Assembly: GCF_001078055.1 (NCBI RefSeq)
Contig: NZ_CP010777.1
Coordinates: forward strand, 2,192,408 to 2,256,407
Length of the DNA stretch: 64,000 nucleotides
Direction: 5' to 3'
DNA from: Rufibacter radiotolerans
GTDB taxonomy: Bacteria; Bacteroidota; Bacteroidia; Cytophagales; Hymenobacteraceae
Shown here: piece by piece, positions 35,573-44,012 of the stretch
How the letters are laid out: each line of letters opens with the position of its first letter
Position numbering within the stretch: the first letter of the stretch is position 1
The notes under the pieces: model-generated
Databases searched by the model: none
The model's input: the letters and a program-made list of their open reading frames with translations, nothing else
What the model was told of the DNA's origin: nothing
Translations under genes and position numbers: made by a program

Positions 35573-35652
35573 AATCCGCCGCCCAGGGAACCAGGAATTA
35601 ACCGGGTTACGAAAGGCGGCAGATGGAAGTGCAAGTACAGAAGCAAGCCCTA

Positions 35653-36678
35653 TTAATTCAGCATGTTTTCTACGTTAGGCAGAAAGCTGGGGAAGACCTC
35701 GTTTCTGAGGGGTTGGCCCTGCTCAAAGCCGGTGATGTTCTTGAGTGTAACCTGGGCAATGGTGTAGAGCGCTTCCTCGGTGAAGAAGGCCTGGTGACCC
35801 GTAATCAGGACGTTGTTGAAAGAGAGCAGGCGCATGAAGACATCGTCCTGGATGACACGGCCGGACAGGTCTTCGTAGAAAAGGTCTCCTTCGTCTTCGT
35901 ACACGTCTATGCCCAGGCTTTTGATCTTGCCTGACTTGAGGCCTCTGGTGACCGCCTGGGTATTGATAATGGCGCCGCGGCTGGTATTGATGAGCATCAC
36001 GCCATCTTTCATTTGGGCAATGGACTCTTCATTGATCAGGTGGAAGGTTTGCGGGGTAAGCGGACAGTGCAGGGAGATGATGTCAGATTGGGCGTACAAC
36101 TCTTCCAGGGCCACAAACTCCACACCGGCGTCAGCGGCTTCGGGGCTGTTGTAGAGGTCATAGCCCAGCACGCGGCACCCAAACCCTTTTAAAATGCGGG
36201 CAGTTACCAGGCCAATATTCCCCAGGCCAATCAGCCCCACGGTTTTGCCGTGCAGGTCGAAGCCCATGAGGCCGGTGAGGGCGAAGTTTCCTTCGCGCAC
36301 GCGGTTGTAGGCACGGTGTATTTTGCGATTCAGGGTTAAGATAAGGGCCAAAGTATGTTCGGCCACGGCATAAGGCGAATAGTCTGGTACGCGCACCACT
36401 TTTATGCCCACCTGGGCGGCGGCGGCCATGTCTACGTTGTTATACCCGGCGCAGCGCAGGGCCAATAGTTTTACGCCCGCCTCGGCTAAATGCCGCAGAA
36501 TAGAAGCGCTTACTTTATCATTCACAAACACACAGACCGCCGTGGCGCCTTTGGCCAGAATAGCGGTGTTCTCGTTTAGGGGCACCTCTAGGAACCGAAG
36601 TTGGTGGCCTTGCACCTGATTGGCTTCGGTGAAGAACTGCTTGTCATATGGCTTGGTATTGTAGAAGGTTACTTTCAT
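35653..36678 (-). CDS. ldhA: D-lactate dehydrogenase-like 2-hydroxyacid dehydrogenase
   Basis: 341 residues, cytosolic. The NAD-binding motif is GLIGLGNIGLVTA. The catalytic triad is visible: Arg in LINTSRGAIINT, Glu in DVYEDEGDLFYED, and His in ITGHQAFFTEEAL. The LRCAGYNNVDMAAA stretch and the FYED segment are characteristic of the fermentative D-lactate dehydrogenase branch (pyruvate + NADH to D-lactate). It is the outermost gene inside the inverted composite repeats and is not in an operon; its mRNA would start in the region of the stem at 36870. Confidence 0.85.
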   Translation of the reverse strand: MKVTFYNTKPYDKQFFTEANQVQGHQLRFLEVPLNENTAILAKGATAVCVFVNDKVSASILRHLAEAGVKLLALRCAGYNNVDMAAAAQVGIKVVRVPDYSPYAVAEHTLALILTLNRKIHRAYNRVREGNFALTGLMGFDLHGKTVGLIGLGNIGLVTARILKGFGCRVLGYDLYNSPEAADAGVEFVALEELYAQSDIISLHCPLTPQTFHLINEESIAQMKDGVMLINTSRGAIINTQAVTRGLKSGKIKSLGIDVYEDEGDLFYEDLSGRVIQDDVFMRLLSFNNVLITGHQAFFTEEALYTIAQVTLKNITGFEQGQPLRNEVFPSFLPNVENMLN

Positions 36679-36869
36679 GGCGCAGTGGCTTTATAGTTCT
36701 GTTTAATATGGGCAAGTTGGGAAGAACCGCAGGCCCTTAAAATGACTTTTGCCAGCCAGAAAAGTGATGTACGTTCAGGTTTAGAAGTTTAGATAGATTC
36801 TCTTTTGTGCGGAAGCTGCCAGCAAGGAAAGCCATTTGGGGAGTCTTTTCCCGGCTGAATGCAGCAAAA

Positions 36870-36914
36870 AAAATCCCTGCCCCATGAAGAGCATTTTCAT
36901 GGGGCAGGGATTTT
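36870..36914. terminator. strong terminator, 19-bp stem
   Basis: Arms 36870-36888 and 36896-36914 (AAAATCCCTGCCCCATGAA / TTCATGGGGCAGGGATTTT) are perfectly complementary with a 7-base loop. It follows the DUF2188 gene (end 36931) on the minus strand. Confidence 0.9.
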
Positions 36915-36930
36915 GGGAGATTTCTTTATT

Positions 36931-37164
36931 TTATCCTTTGGTTTTAGGATCGCTGGCCCTTGGGAAGGTACGTTCTTCCTCAATTTTCCCATCCTTGGTA
37001 TGGATAATCACCGAGCTTTTTTCCTGGTTTTTGGCCAGATCAATGGTTTTGCTCACTACCTCTTCTTTGGTGGAACCCGTGACAGATGCTCTTTGTCCGC
37101 CTTCCAGTTTCCCTTCCCAACCCTCTTCGGTTTTGTTCACATGATATATCTTTCTATCTGCCAT
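36931..37164 (-). CDS. DUF2188 small protein
   Basis: 77 residues from ATG 37164 (MADRKIYHVNKTEEGWEGKL), preferred over 37206 because DUF2188 proteins begin with this strand. The pattern W-x-V-K/G-x-x-G-A-x-R-A-S-x-x..T..E-A-V...A is recognisable (ERASVTGSTKEEVVSKTIDLA, SSVIIHTKDGKIEEERTF). Function unknown; often seen near stress genes. Followed by a strong terminator. Single gene. Confidence 0.8.
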   Translation of the reverse strand: MADRKIYHVNKTEEGWEGKLEGGQRASVTGSTKEEVVSKTIDLAKNQEKSSVIIHTKDGKIEEERTFPRASDPKTKG

Positions 37165-37369
37165 AAGAATTGAAATTAATGGTGTCTGGTAATCTACTGG
37201 CCGCACCGCCTTAAAGTTTCAATTATGCACGGCAAGAAAGCAGACCAAAAAACTGACAAGAAATTAGTTACCAGAAAGAAAAGCCAAAGGTGAAATAGAA
37301 AATAGTAGAAGAGACCAACTATTGGCCCATATGGTTCTTAACCAAAGCCTTAATGAGGGGACTTTGGCT

Positions 37370-38071
37370 TTAGGAAGATTGTTTAAGCTGCTTAAGTTCT
37401 TCTTCGTGGAGCGCCCGCCATTCCCCGGGCTGCAACTGCCCCAAGGATAGGGTTACTATGCGCACCCGCACCAATTGCTCCACCGCATACCCTAGCTTAT
37501 GACACATGCGCCTGATCTGGCGGTTTAGCCCCTGCGTGAGAATAATCCTGAATTGATTCTCCCCTGTTTGGGAAACCTGGGCAGGCCGGGTCTTCTGGCC
37601 CATAATCACCACTCCTTCTGCCAGGTGTTCAAGCGCCTCAGGGGTTAGGGGCTTATCTACGGTAATGATATATTCTTTTTCCTGGTGGTGTTCTGCGCTG
37701 GCAATGCGGTCATAGAGTTGGCCGTCATTGGTGAGCAGCATGAGCCCTTCAGATTCTTTGTCCAGCCGACCAACCGGGAAAAGACGCAAGTTAAAGGAAA
37801 GGGCCTGGGCAAGATTGTTTTGGATAAGTAGGTTGAGGGTGGACTCCACCCCGCGGGGCTTGTAATACGCCAGATAGGTAAAGGTCTGGGAAGGTTTAAG
37901 CACGTGGCCATCCAGGGTTACTTCATCTTCCGGCAGCAAAGGCTGACTCAACTGCCCTTTTTTTCCGTTCACTAACACCCGGCCCAGCAAAATGCATTGC
38001 ACGGCCTCCTTGTTGGACATCCTTCCCTTCTGAACCACAAAATGCTGAAGCGAGGAAGAAAGGTTTTTCAT
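37370..38071 (-). CDS. rluF: 23S rRNA pseudouridine synthase, RluB/RluE/RluF type
   Basis: 233 residues. An N-terminal S4 domain (VVQKGRMSNKEAVQCILLGRVLVNG) precedes the synthase fold. The catalytic aspartate is in FPVGRLDKESEGLMLLTNDG, and the C-terminal ILTQGLNRQIRRMCHKLGY is the family RNA-binding motif. The S4 plus the GRLDKESEG form favour RluF (U2604) over RluB, but this is only a family assignment. Single gene next to the tetranucleotide array. Confidence 0.8.
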   Translation of the reverse strand: MKNLSSSLQHFVVQKGRMSNKEAVQCILLGRVLVNGKKGQLSQPLLPEDEVTLDGHVLKPSQTFTYLAYYKPRGVESTLNLLIQNNLAQALSFNLRLFPVGRLDKESEGLMLLTNDGQLYDRIASAEHHQEKEYIITVDKPLTPEALEHLAEGVVIMGQKTRPAQVSQTGENQFRIILTQGLNRQIRRMCHKLGYAVEQLVRVRIVTLSLGQLQPGEWRALHEEELKQLKQSS

Positions 38072-38173
38072 GGGATCAGAAAAGATTGGCTTCCATATAA
38101 CGGGTTGTCACCGCAAAAGTAACTGAACCTGTCCATAAACCCGAACCCGTTTTTACCGGACTACTTTTGCTTT

Positions 38174-38214
38174 CCTGTTTCGGACCTGTTATCCTGAAAA
38201 CGGCTCCAAAACGC
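38174..38214. repeat. dispersed palindromic repeat, copy 11
   Basis: CCTGTTTCGGACCTG...GGCTCCAAAACGC; imperfect copy that ends one base before the (ACTC)n array. Confidence 0.7.
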
Positions 38215-38215
38215 A

Positions 38216-38292
38216 ACTCACTCACTCACTCACTCACTCACTCACTCACTCACTCACTCACTCACTCACTCACTCACTCACTCACTCACTCA
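38216..38292. repeat. tetranucleotide microsatellite (ACTC)19
   Basis: 77 bases of uninterrupted 4-bp repeat. On the minus strand it reads (GAGT)n, and the stop codon of the porin gene (TGA at 38286-38288) lies in its first units, so length change would not alter that protein. Array length may nevertheless vary by slippage. Confidence 0.95.
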
Positions 38293-39572
38293 TTTTTAAA
38301 AAGTACCGGCTTGAAGGTGATCATCAGCCAGGCCCATTGGTTCAGGCCAGTGCTCTGTTTTCCTTTGATTGCCTCCAAGGTATTAGTCTCAAAAAGCTGC
38401 GAATACCCCAGTTTCACGTTGAAGTCTGAACCTACATTCTGGTTGAAGACGAGATCAATTTCCTCTCCCAAGCGGGGGCCTAATTTTCGGTTGGCCGGGC
38501 CCGGCTCATACACCCGCACCGGCGAGGTGAAATGGTGCAAATGCACCAGCATGGAGTTGGTGGCCCCGGTTTTGAAATTAGTCTTCAGATAATAGTCCAC
38601 CAGACCGGTGTTGCGGCCCTCCTGCCCATGGTTATTGCCCACGTAGAAATAGTCCATGAAGCCGTAAAAAGCATGGTTGGTGCCGTACAAAGGCACAAAG
38701 CTTTTGTTTTTTGCCTCGCCCCTCCCGGTACCCGACAGGTAATCCACGCCCAGCGTAACCGGGGTCAACGGGGTAGTCACGGTCAGGTTGGCGGCTGCCA
38801 GAAAGGCCTGCACTATTTTACTGCCTACGTCCTTTCCTCCCTGGTAATAGAATTCGCTGCCCAGTTTTACCGGCCCTAGTTTGGTGTCGCCTACCACGCC
38901 ATAAGTCTGCCTGTAAGCCACCGTGCTATCTGGTTTCTGCCGGCCATCATTAAACACCAGTAAAGACAGCTTGGCGGTGCTCCAGTCCTGGTGCAGCCAT
39001 AAGTACTGCATGGTTTTGTAGTTGTCTCCGCCGGCATAATAGGTATCAAACAGTTTGGTGGGCTCTGACGGCACTACCTGGTTATAGCCTGCCCCGGCGT
39101 GCGCCGAAAACCCCGAACTATCAGAGAACATAACCCTGACGGCGTCGTGGCTTCGGCCCTGCTGGGCCCAGTCCAGGTTGCCCAGGAAACGGGCGTTATC
39201 ATAGTCCAGCTCCTGCCGGCCCACGCGCACCGCCAACTGGGGTGTGAACAGATAATCGCCGTAGGCCTCATACACATTGAAAAGCGTAGGATCCGATTTA
39301 TAAACCTGGCTGGTGCTGCCCCACACCCGCACATCCTGCAAAGACAGCTTCAACCGTATTTTCTCCTTCTGAAACTGGGTAATGAGCCGTGACCGCTGCT
39401 CCACAAAAAAAGCGGGGTTATCTTTTTCCCCTTTCAGGGTTTTGAACCCATTTCTAAACTCGGCCCGGGGCCTAATCTCCGCGGAAAGGGAAAACTGAGC
39501 AAACGCATTACAAGTGGTGACCGCCAATACGGCAGTCAACAGCAGGGCCTTAGTAAAAGAGATGGGTTTCAT
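38286..39572 (-). CDS. alginate-export-type outer-membrane porin
   Basis: 428 residues. A signal peptide ends near CNAFAQFS. The body is a run of amphipathic beta strands ending in a strand of WLMITFKPVLFKNE, consistent with a 16- to 18-stranded barrel. Family regions are RPRAEFRNGFKTLKGEKDNP, FVEQRSRLITQFQKEKIRLKLSLQDVRVWG and AVRVGRQELDYDNARFLGNLDW, as in Bacteroidota alginate-export family proteins (PF13372). The transported ligand is unlikely to be alginate specifically. The stop codon lies inside the (ACTC)n array. Confidence 0.8.
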   Translation of the reverse strand: MKPISFTKALLLTAVLAVTTCNAFAQFSLSAEIRPRAEFRNGFKTLKGEKDNPAFFVEQRSRLITQFQKEKIRLKLSLQDVRVWGSTSQVYKSDPTLFNVYEAYGDYLFTPQLAVRVGRQELDYDNARFLGNLDWAQQGRSHDAVRVMFSDSSGFSAHAGAGYNQVVPSEPTKLFDTYYAGGDNYKTMQYLWLHQDWSTAKLSLLVFNDGRQKPDSTVAYRQTYGVVGDTKLGPVKLGSEFYYQGGKDVGSKIVQAFLAAANLTVTTPLTPVTLGVDYLSGTGRGEAKNKSFVPLYGTNHAFYGFMDYFYVGNNHGQEGRNTGLVDYYLKTNFKTGATNSMLVHLHHFTSPVRVYEPGPANRKLGPRLGEEIDLVFNQNVGSDFNVKLGYSQLFETNTLEAIKGKQSTGLNQWAWLMITFKPVLFKNE

Positions 39573-39877
39573 AAAAAGGAATTCTGGTTCTAGCTTTCAG
39601 TCCTAGCCTTGCCCCTGCGCGTTGGGTCTTCTCTTTTCTTTCCCTTGGTGCCAATTTTATGAAACAGACCCAATTCCCTAACCGGCTAAGGGTTGCCGGT
39701 GTTCTGCAGCTACAAAGCTTCTATAGGGGCTCAAGGTAGCGGGTTTCACCATTGCTTGGTGCATATAGTGAGGTTATTTTTCTTGAGGGAATATTGGTGT
39801 TTTGATAGGCTTTGAGGGGTAGCAGGGAAGTACTTAATCCTTAGATTGGAAGGAAGATAAACCGAAATTAGCTTTTG

Positions 39878-39916
39878 GCGTTTTGAGGCTATTTTGGGGA
39901 AAACGTGCCCAAAACG
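39878..39916. repeat. dispersed palindromic repeat, copy 12
   Basis: GCGTTTTGAGGCTATTTT...AAAACGTGCCCAAAACG; copy at the left edge of composite repeat B. Confidence 0.75.
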
Positions 39917-39929
39917 GATGGATCAGCAA

Positions 39930-40325
39930 GAGTATTCATCCCCCTACCCCCTTCAAAGGGGGACGAAAAAGAAGGCAGAAGAGGGCAATACATGCGGACA
40001 GGTTAAGCCCTGTCCCTACACCAAATGCTTTAGACATAGATGTTGTGCGTAGAGTTAGCGGCAGCGCTCTACGCACTGAACGGTGAGCCAATCTCCCGAT
40101 TGGCGTTAGGGGAAAACGCTCTTCCGGATTTGCCATCCGGAAGTTCCGAAAGGGGGATTTGCAATCCCCGGTGGTTGCATCTTAAAGTAGTAAAGGAGAG
40201 GTTGGCAACGGCTTTTCTATGGCGCGGAAGTTACTTCCGTGACTTGGATGTGCATAGGTTTATCCTGCAGATGCGCTCTCCTGTGTAACCCCCCCCCTTC
40301 GCCCTCTCAAGGAGGGAGTTTGCGG
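39930..40325 (-). repeat. composite intergenic repeat, copy B (inverted)
   Basis: Reverse complement shows the same modules in the same order as copy A at 35276-35520: C/G run with GAGGGCGAAGG, TTACACAGGAGAGCGC, GGGGATTGCAAATCCCC with GAACTTCCGG, GTAGGGAC, TTGCCC and GAAGGGGG. Copy B is longer (an extra 60-base insert near 40200-40260). It fills most of the 820-bp gap between the porin and glycoside hydrolase genes. Confidence 0.75.
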
Positions 40326-40340
40326 TGAATAGGTGAAGTT

Positions 40341-40380
40341 GCGCTTTGGGCCTGTTTTCAAAAAACCAAGCCCAAAACTG
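40341..40380. repeat. dispersed palindromic repeat, copy 13
   Basis: GCGCTTTGGGCCTG...CAAGCCCAAAACTG; follows composite repeat B directly and abuts the end of the glycoside hydrolase gene. Confidence 0.75.
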
Positions 40381-40392
40381 GAATTGCAGCTT

Positions 40393-42981
40393 CTACTGCT
40401 TTTTCTTCTCCAACCACACAGACTCAATCTCCAGAGTGATAGGCCCAGAAACAGACGTCCCTTCCGTCAGGTAAATTTGAAGTTTATCCAGGTCCTGGAG
40501 AGAGAAGGTACCGGGCTTTTCAGACTTGAACCAGAAGGGGTGAAAGCCGGGGTACGGCCGGGGAAGCAGCATGAAAGCGCCCGGCCGCAAGGAGCTTAAG
40601 GGTACTTCTATGTTCTGGAAGGTATTGGCAACCTGTAATTGTGCCGTGAAAGCAGACGCGTTTTTGTTGACCAGGGCCACCGTTACCGGTACTGCTTTTG
40701 GTTGCGAGGTTCTTATCCGGACCACCAGTTTGTCAAAGGAGGCTAACTCAGGTTGCCGGCCTTTCAGTTTGTCCGCAATGGCGTGCTGGAACCCGAAGGT
40801 GCCTTCCTTGGGCAATTCTTTGGCCGTAAGCTGCAGGATAAGCTGGCCGGTTTTTTGGCCGGTAATGAGTTGGCGCTCGTCGCTTCGCCAGAGATTAGGG
40901 AAAACGTTGAGGGCCCGGTCATGGGTGGCGTTGAAGAGCTCCAGTTGGCCTTGCGCTGCGGCTACAAACACCTGGTAAGAGTCAGTGCGGTAATTGTCCC
41001 AGGCCCAGGGGTCTCCTTCATGGCCCCCCGGAAAAGTAATCTGCCGACCGGCCTCCTGCACCATGATCCGGTAGGTGACCAAGCCTGGAGTAAGCAAGTC
41101 CACTGGTAGTTGCGCGGTGAAGTCATAGGCGCCGGCTTTCTCCATGCCAATGGTTTTAAACACGCCCGCCAGGTTGTTGGCCTGCACAGTTACTTTCGCT
41201 CCCGGCGACACGCCCACGATTTGCGCCTTTAGAGTAAAAGCCTTGCCGGAAGAAACTTCCGTTATGGGTTGGTGGTCTACAAAAACAGATTTGTCAAACG
41301 GTTGCGGGGCCACAAATTCCTTTACCTGCAGGTTCAGGAAGGTACGGTCGCCGGTCCAGGTGCTTTTGACTTTTTTGGAAAGCAGATAGGCACCGGGTTG
41401 AATCTGGAAGCTACCTCCTTTGGCCGTGGCCTGGTGTTGGTTGCCCTCGTTTACGGCGGTAATAGTAAAGCTATTCCCCAATTCGGGGAGGTTGATTTGC
41501 ATGTCCTGGATTTGCCACTGAATGCGGGTCACTTCTTTGCCCGGCGAGGCTTTGGCGAATGGGTCTCTGATGTGCACCGCATCTGGCATTACCTCCAGGC
41601 GCCACACGCCATTTTCCAGTTTGTCCAGGAAATAAGCCCCGGTTCCGCTGTAGCGCACCACCGGTGAAGTCCCAACGCCCGCCACATGAGCCAGTTTTTT
41701 GGCATTGACCGGCTTGGTGGAGGTAGTGTTGGAGTAATAGAATTCCTGAGCCGTGTTCATCTCACTTAAATTGCCGGCGTAACTCACCCTGAACGCGCCA
41801 AATACACTGTCGGCGGGGTAGGTCCCGAAGTTCTTGCGCAAAGGCAGCGCATGAAACGCCTTGGAGGCAATTAAAAGACTAATGGCTTTGTCCGGAGTAT
41901 AGGCCAGGTTGAGGTAATGGGTCTGGTATTCGGTGTTGCCGTAGGCGGTCGCCAGAGGATCATAGGCAAACTGAGTTGCCCACTGCATGCCCGCCTGCCG
42001 GAAACTCTTCGCCATGGCGGGGTACATGTATGAGCCCAGCACATCGCCGGCGTCAAACTCATACACCATCAATGATTTGTTCTTGAACTCTGGAATGGTG
42101 TCAAAGGGAATTTGGTACCGGTCTACGTGCGGCAGGTAATTGCCCTGTAAAGTATGGTTGGCCACCAGCCCCGTGGGGTACCACTGAAAACTCACCCCGT
42201 CTATCTGAGCTTTGGCTACGGCATCTGCGTAGGTAGGCGACTCACTGATGTTGTAATACACCGGTTTAGTCCAGCCGGTAGCCCTGATGGCCGCCACCAT
42301 GCGGTTCACATATTCCGTGGTGCGGGCCTTGGGACCGGAGTGCTGGGGTTCATTGTTGACTTCGGCGCCAATGATATTGGCATCTGCCCCGTAAGTTAGC
42401 TTAGTGTAGGGGTTAACGTGGTTCAGGAACTGCCTGAGGTAATTCTCCTGGGCCACGAAGGCCCTCTCTTCCACCAATGCGCGCTTTTTGCCGTACAGGT
42501 GCGAGAAACCGGGTGTGGCCTCATCTTTTTCGGGGTAGCCGTTGCCCCAGAACGCAATGGGCGTGAGCATGATTCTGATGTTGCGCTGCTTAAGTTTATA
42601 GACCAGGTAATCAAAAAGCCGCAGGTGCTCGTTCTCCAGCAAATTGCCCAGCGTATCTGATATCTCCGTGTCCCAGACGTGCACCCTAAACGCGTCTAAC
42701 CCCAACCTGGCCAGGTGGTACACGTCCTGGTCAATAGCTTTCTCCGGGTCCATTCCCCGCGCCTTGACAGACCGGTATCCGTAGGCAAACGGCACAGTGT
42801 AGTTCACCCCGAAGAACGCCGCCTCCTGGTTGTTTTTCTTCCAACGCAAAACCCCTTTCCCGTCTATATACACCAGTTCTGTTTCCTTGGCCGGCTTGGT
42901 CTGGGCCACCAACACACCAGGGGCGCAGAAACTAAAAGCAAGGAGACAGATACAGGTGAAGAGCTTGGCGGCCTTTTTCAT
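40393..42981 (-). CDS. secreted clan-A glycoside hydrolase (GH5/GH2-like)
   Basis: 862 residues. A signal peptide ends near GVLVAQT. The catalytic (beta/alpha)8 domain spans about residues 35-370: VNYTVPFAYGYRSVK, LGLDAFRVHVWDTEIS, the acid/base glutamate in VNNEPQHSG, and the likely nucleophile in MVYEFDAGD. The second half is beta-rich (sandwich domains), ending with a domain like PF11721-type sugar-binding modules (LELEIESVWLEKKKQ-like strand). Bacteroidota proteins of this design are annotated membrane or secreted protein; the glycan is unknown. Single gene. Confidence 0.75.
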   Translation of the reverse strand: MKKAAKLFTCICLLAFSFCAPGVLVAQTKPAKETELVYIDGKGVLRWKKNNQEAAFFGVNYTVPFAYGYRSVKARGMDPEKAIDQDVYHLARLGLDAFRVHVWDTEISDTLGNLLENEHLRLFDYLVYKLKQRNIRIMLTPIAFWGNGYPEKDEATPGFSHLYGKKRALVEERAFVAQENYLRQFLNHVNPYTKLTYGADANIIGAEVNNEPQHSGPKARTTEYVNRMVAAIRATGWTKPVYYNISESPTYADAVAKAQIDGVSFQWYPTGLVANHTLQGNYLPHVDRYQIPFDTIPEFKNKSLMVYEFDAGDVLGSYMYPAMAKSFRQAGMQWATQFAYDPLATAYGNTEYQTHYLNLAYTPDKAISLLIASKAFHALPLRKNFGTYPADSVFGAFRVSYAGNLSEMNTAQEFYYSNTTSTKPVNAKKLAHVAGVGTSPVVRYSGTGAYFLDKLENGVWRLEVMPDAVHIRDPFAKASPGKEVTRIQWQIQDMQINLPELGNSFTITAVNEGNQHQATAKGGSFQIQPGAYLLSKKVKSTWTGDRTFLNLQVKEFVAPQPFDKSVFVDHQPITEVSSGKAFTLKAQIVGVSPGAKVTVQANNLAGVFKTIGMEKAGAYDFTAQLPVDLLTPGLVTYRIMVQEAGRQITFPGGHEGDPWAWDNYRTDSYQVFVAAAQGQLELFNATHDRALNVFPNLWRSDERQLITGQKTGQLILQLTAKELPKEGTFGFQHAIADKLKGRQPELASFDKLVVRIRTSQPKAVPVTVALVNKNASAFTAQLQVANTFQNIEVPLSSLRPGAFMLLPRPYPGFHPFWFKSEKPGTFSLQDLDKLQIYLTEGTSVSGPITLEIESVWLEKKKQ

Positions 42982-43230
42982 AGGTTGGAATTAATAGCGT
43001 TAGGTAACTGGTGACCTGCGCAAAAGTACACAGGAAAGCTTTCCCCATCCCCATGAATCCTTCAGACCCTGGTCAGTAGGCTTATATTGCTTCAAAGGAA
43101 TCCTTCAAACGGGTATGCGTTATTTCAGGTCATACGTATAACATATCAAATATTATTTATGGTTTAAATTATTACATTAGAGTATCAGGTGTCCCTCATT
43201 GCTCCTGCATAAGGCCTTAATTTGTTCACC

Positions 43231-43983
43231 ATGGAAAAACAATTTGACAACAAGGTGGCACTCATTACCGGAGCGAGCTTCGGCATTGGCAGGTCCACCG
43301 CTCTTTTATTCGCGAAACGCGGAGCCAAAGTAGCTCTGGTAGATTGGGTGGAGAACCAGGAAACCCTGGAGAGTATCAAAGCCATGGGTGGCGAGGCCCT
43401 CTTTCTCAAGTGTGATGTCTCTAAAGCCAGCGAGGTACAAACCATGGTGGAGAAAACGGTGAGCACCTTTGGCCGCATAGATTTCGCCTTTAACAACGCG
43501 GGTATTGAAGGCCTCGGGGTACCCACCCATGAAATAACTGAAGAAAACTGGGAGAAGGTGATCAACGTGAACCTGAAGGGGGTTTGGCTCTGCATGAAAT
43601 ATGAAATCCGGCAAATGCTGACCCAAGGCAAGGGAGCCATTGTCAACAATTCCTCTATTGCCGGGATTATTGGCTTTCAGGGATTAGCCGGTTATACCGC
43701 CTCCAAGCACGGGGTGATTGGCCTTACCAAAACCGCCGCCCTGGAATATGCCCGCCAGGGAATACGGGTCAATGCCGTGTGCCCGGGCGTGATCCAGACG
43801 CCCATGGTTGACCGGTTTATAAAAGACGACGCTACCCGGCAGGCGATGACCAATTCAGAGCCTATAGGCCGGTTTGGCGCCCCGGAAGAAATAGCCGAAG
43901 CCGCCATTTGGCTTTGTTCTGATGCCGCTTCCTTTACCACGGGCCATTCCCTTGTGGTTGATGGTGGCTGGGTGGCCCAGTAA
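43231..43983 (+). CDS. SDR-family oxidoreductase
   Basis: 250 residues from ATG 43231. Classical SDR motifs: cofactor loop [14 protein letters not shown], and the catalytic set Ser ([10 protein letters not shown]), Tyr-Lys (YTASK), plus the PGVIQTPM adenine-pocket ending. It is closest to glucose 1-dehydrogenase/3-oxoacyl-ACP-reductase-like enzymes. First gene of the operon; the acyl-CoA synthetase gene begins 30 bases later. With an acyl carrier protein at the end of the operon, a 3-oxoacyl-ACP or aldehyde/alcohol substrate is possible. Confidence 0.8.
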   Translation: MEKQFDNKVALITGASFGIGRSTALLFAKRGAKVALVDWVENQETLESIKAMGGEALFLKCDVSKASEVQTMVEKTVSTFGRIDFAFNNAGIEGLGVPTHEITEENWEKVINVNLKGVWLCMKYEIRQMLTQGKGAIVNNSSIAGIIGFQGLAGYTASKHGVIGLTKTAALEYARQGIRVNAVCPGVIQTPMVDRFIKDDATRQAMTNSEPIGRFGAPEEIAEAAIWLCSDAASFTTGHSLVVDGGWVAQ

Positions 43984-44012
43984 TAAAAGCAACACACTCA
44001 AAAGCTAAATGT

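Noticed and set aside
38216..38292. CRISPR array or phase-variable frame
   Set aside because: The 4-bp units have no spacers, and the stop codon is met in the first unit, so frame switching of the porin is not possible.
38167..38592. Plus-strand frame with a Leu-Thr-His-Ser repeat
   Set aside because: The repeat is simply the translation of the ACTC microsatellite, and the rest is antisense to the porin gene.
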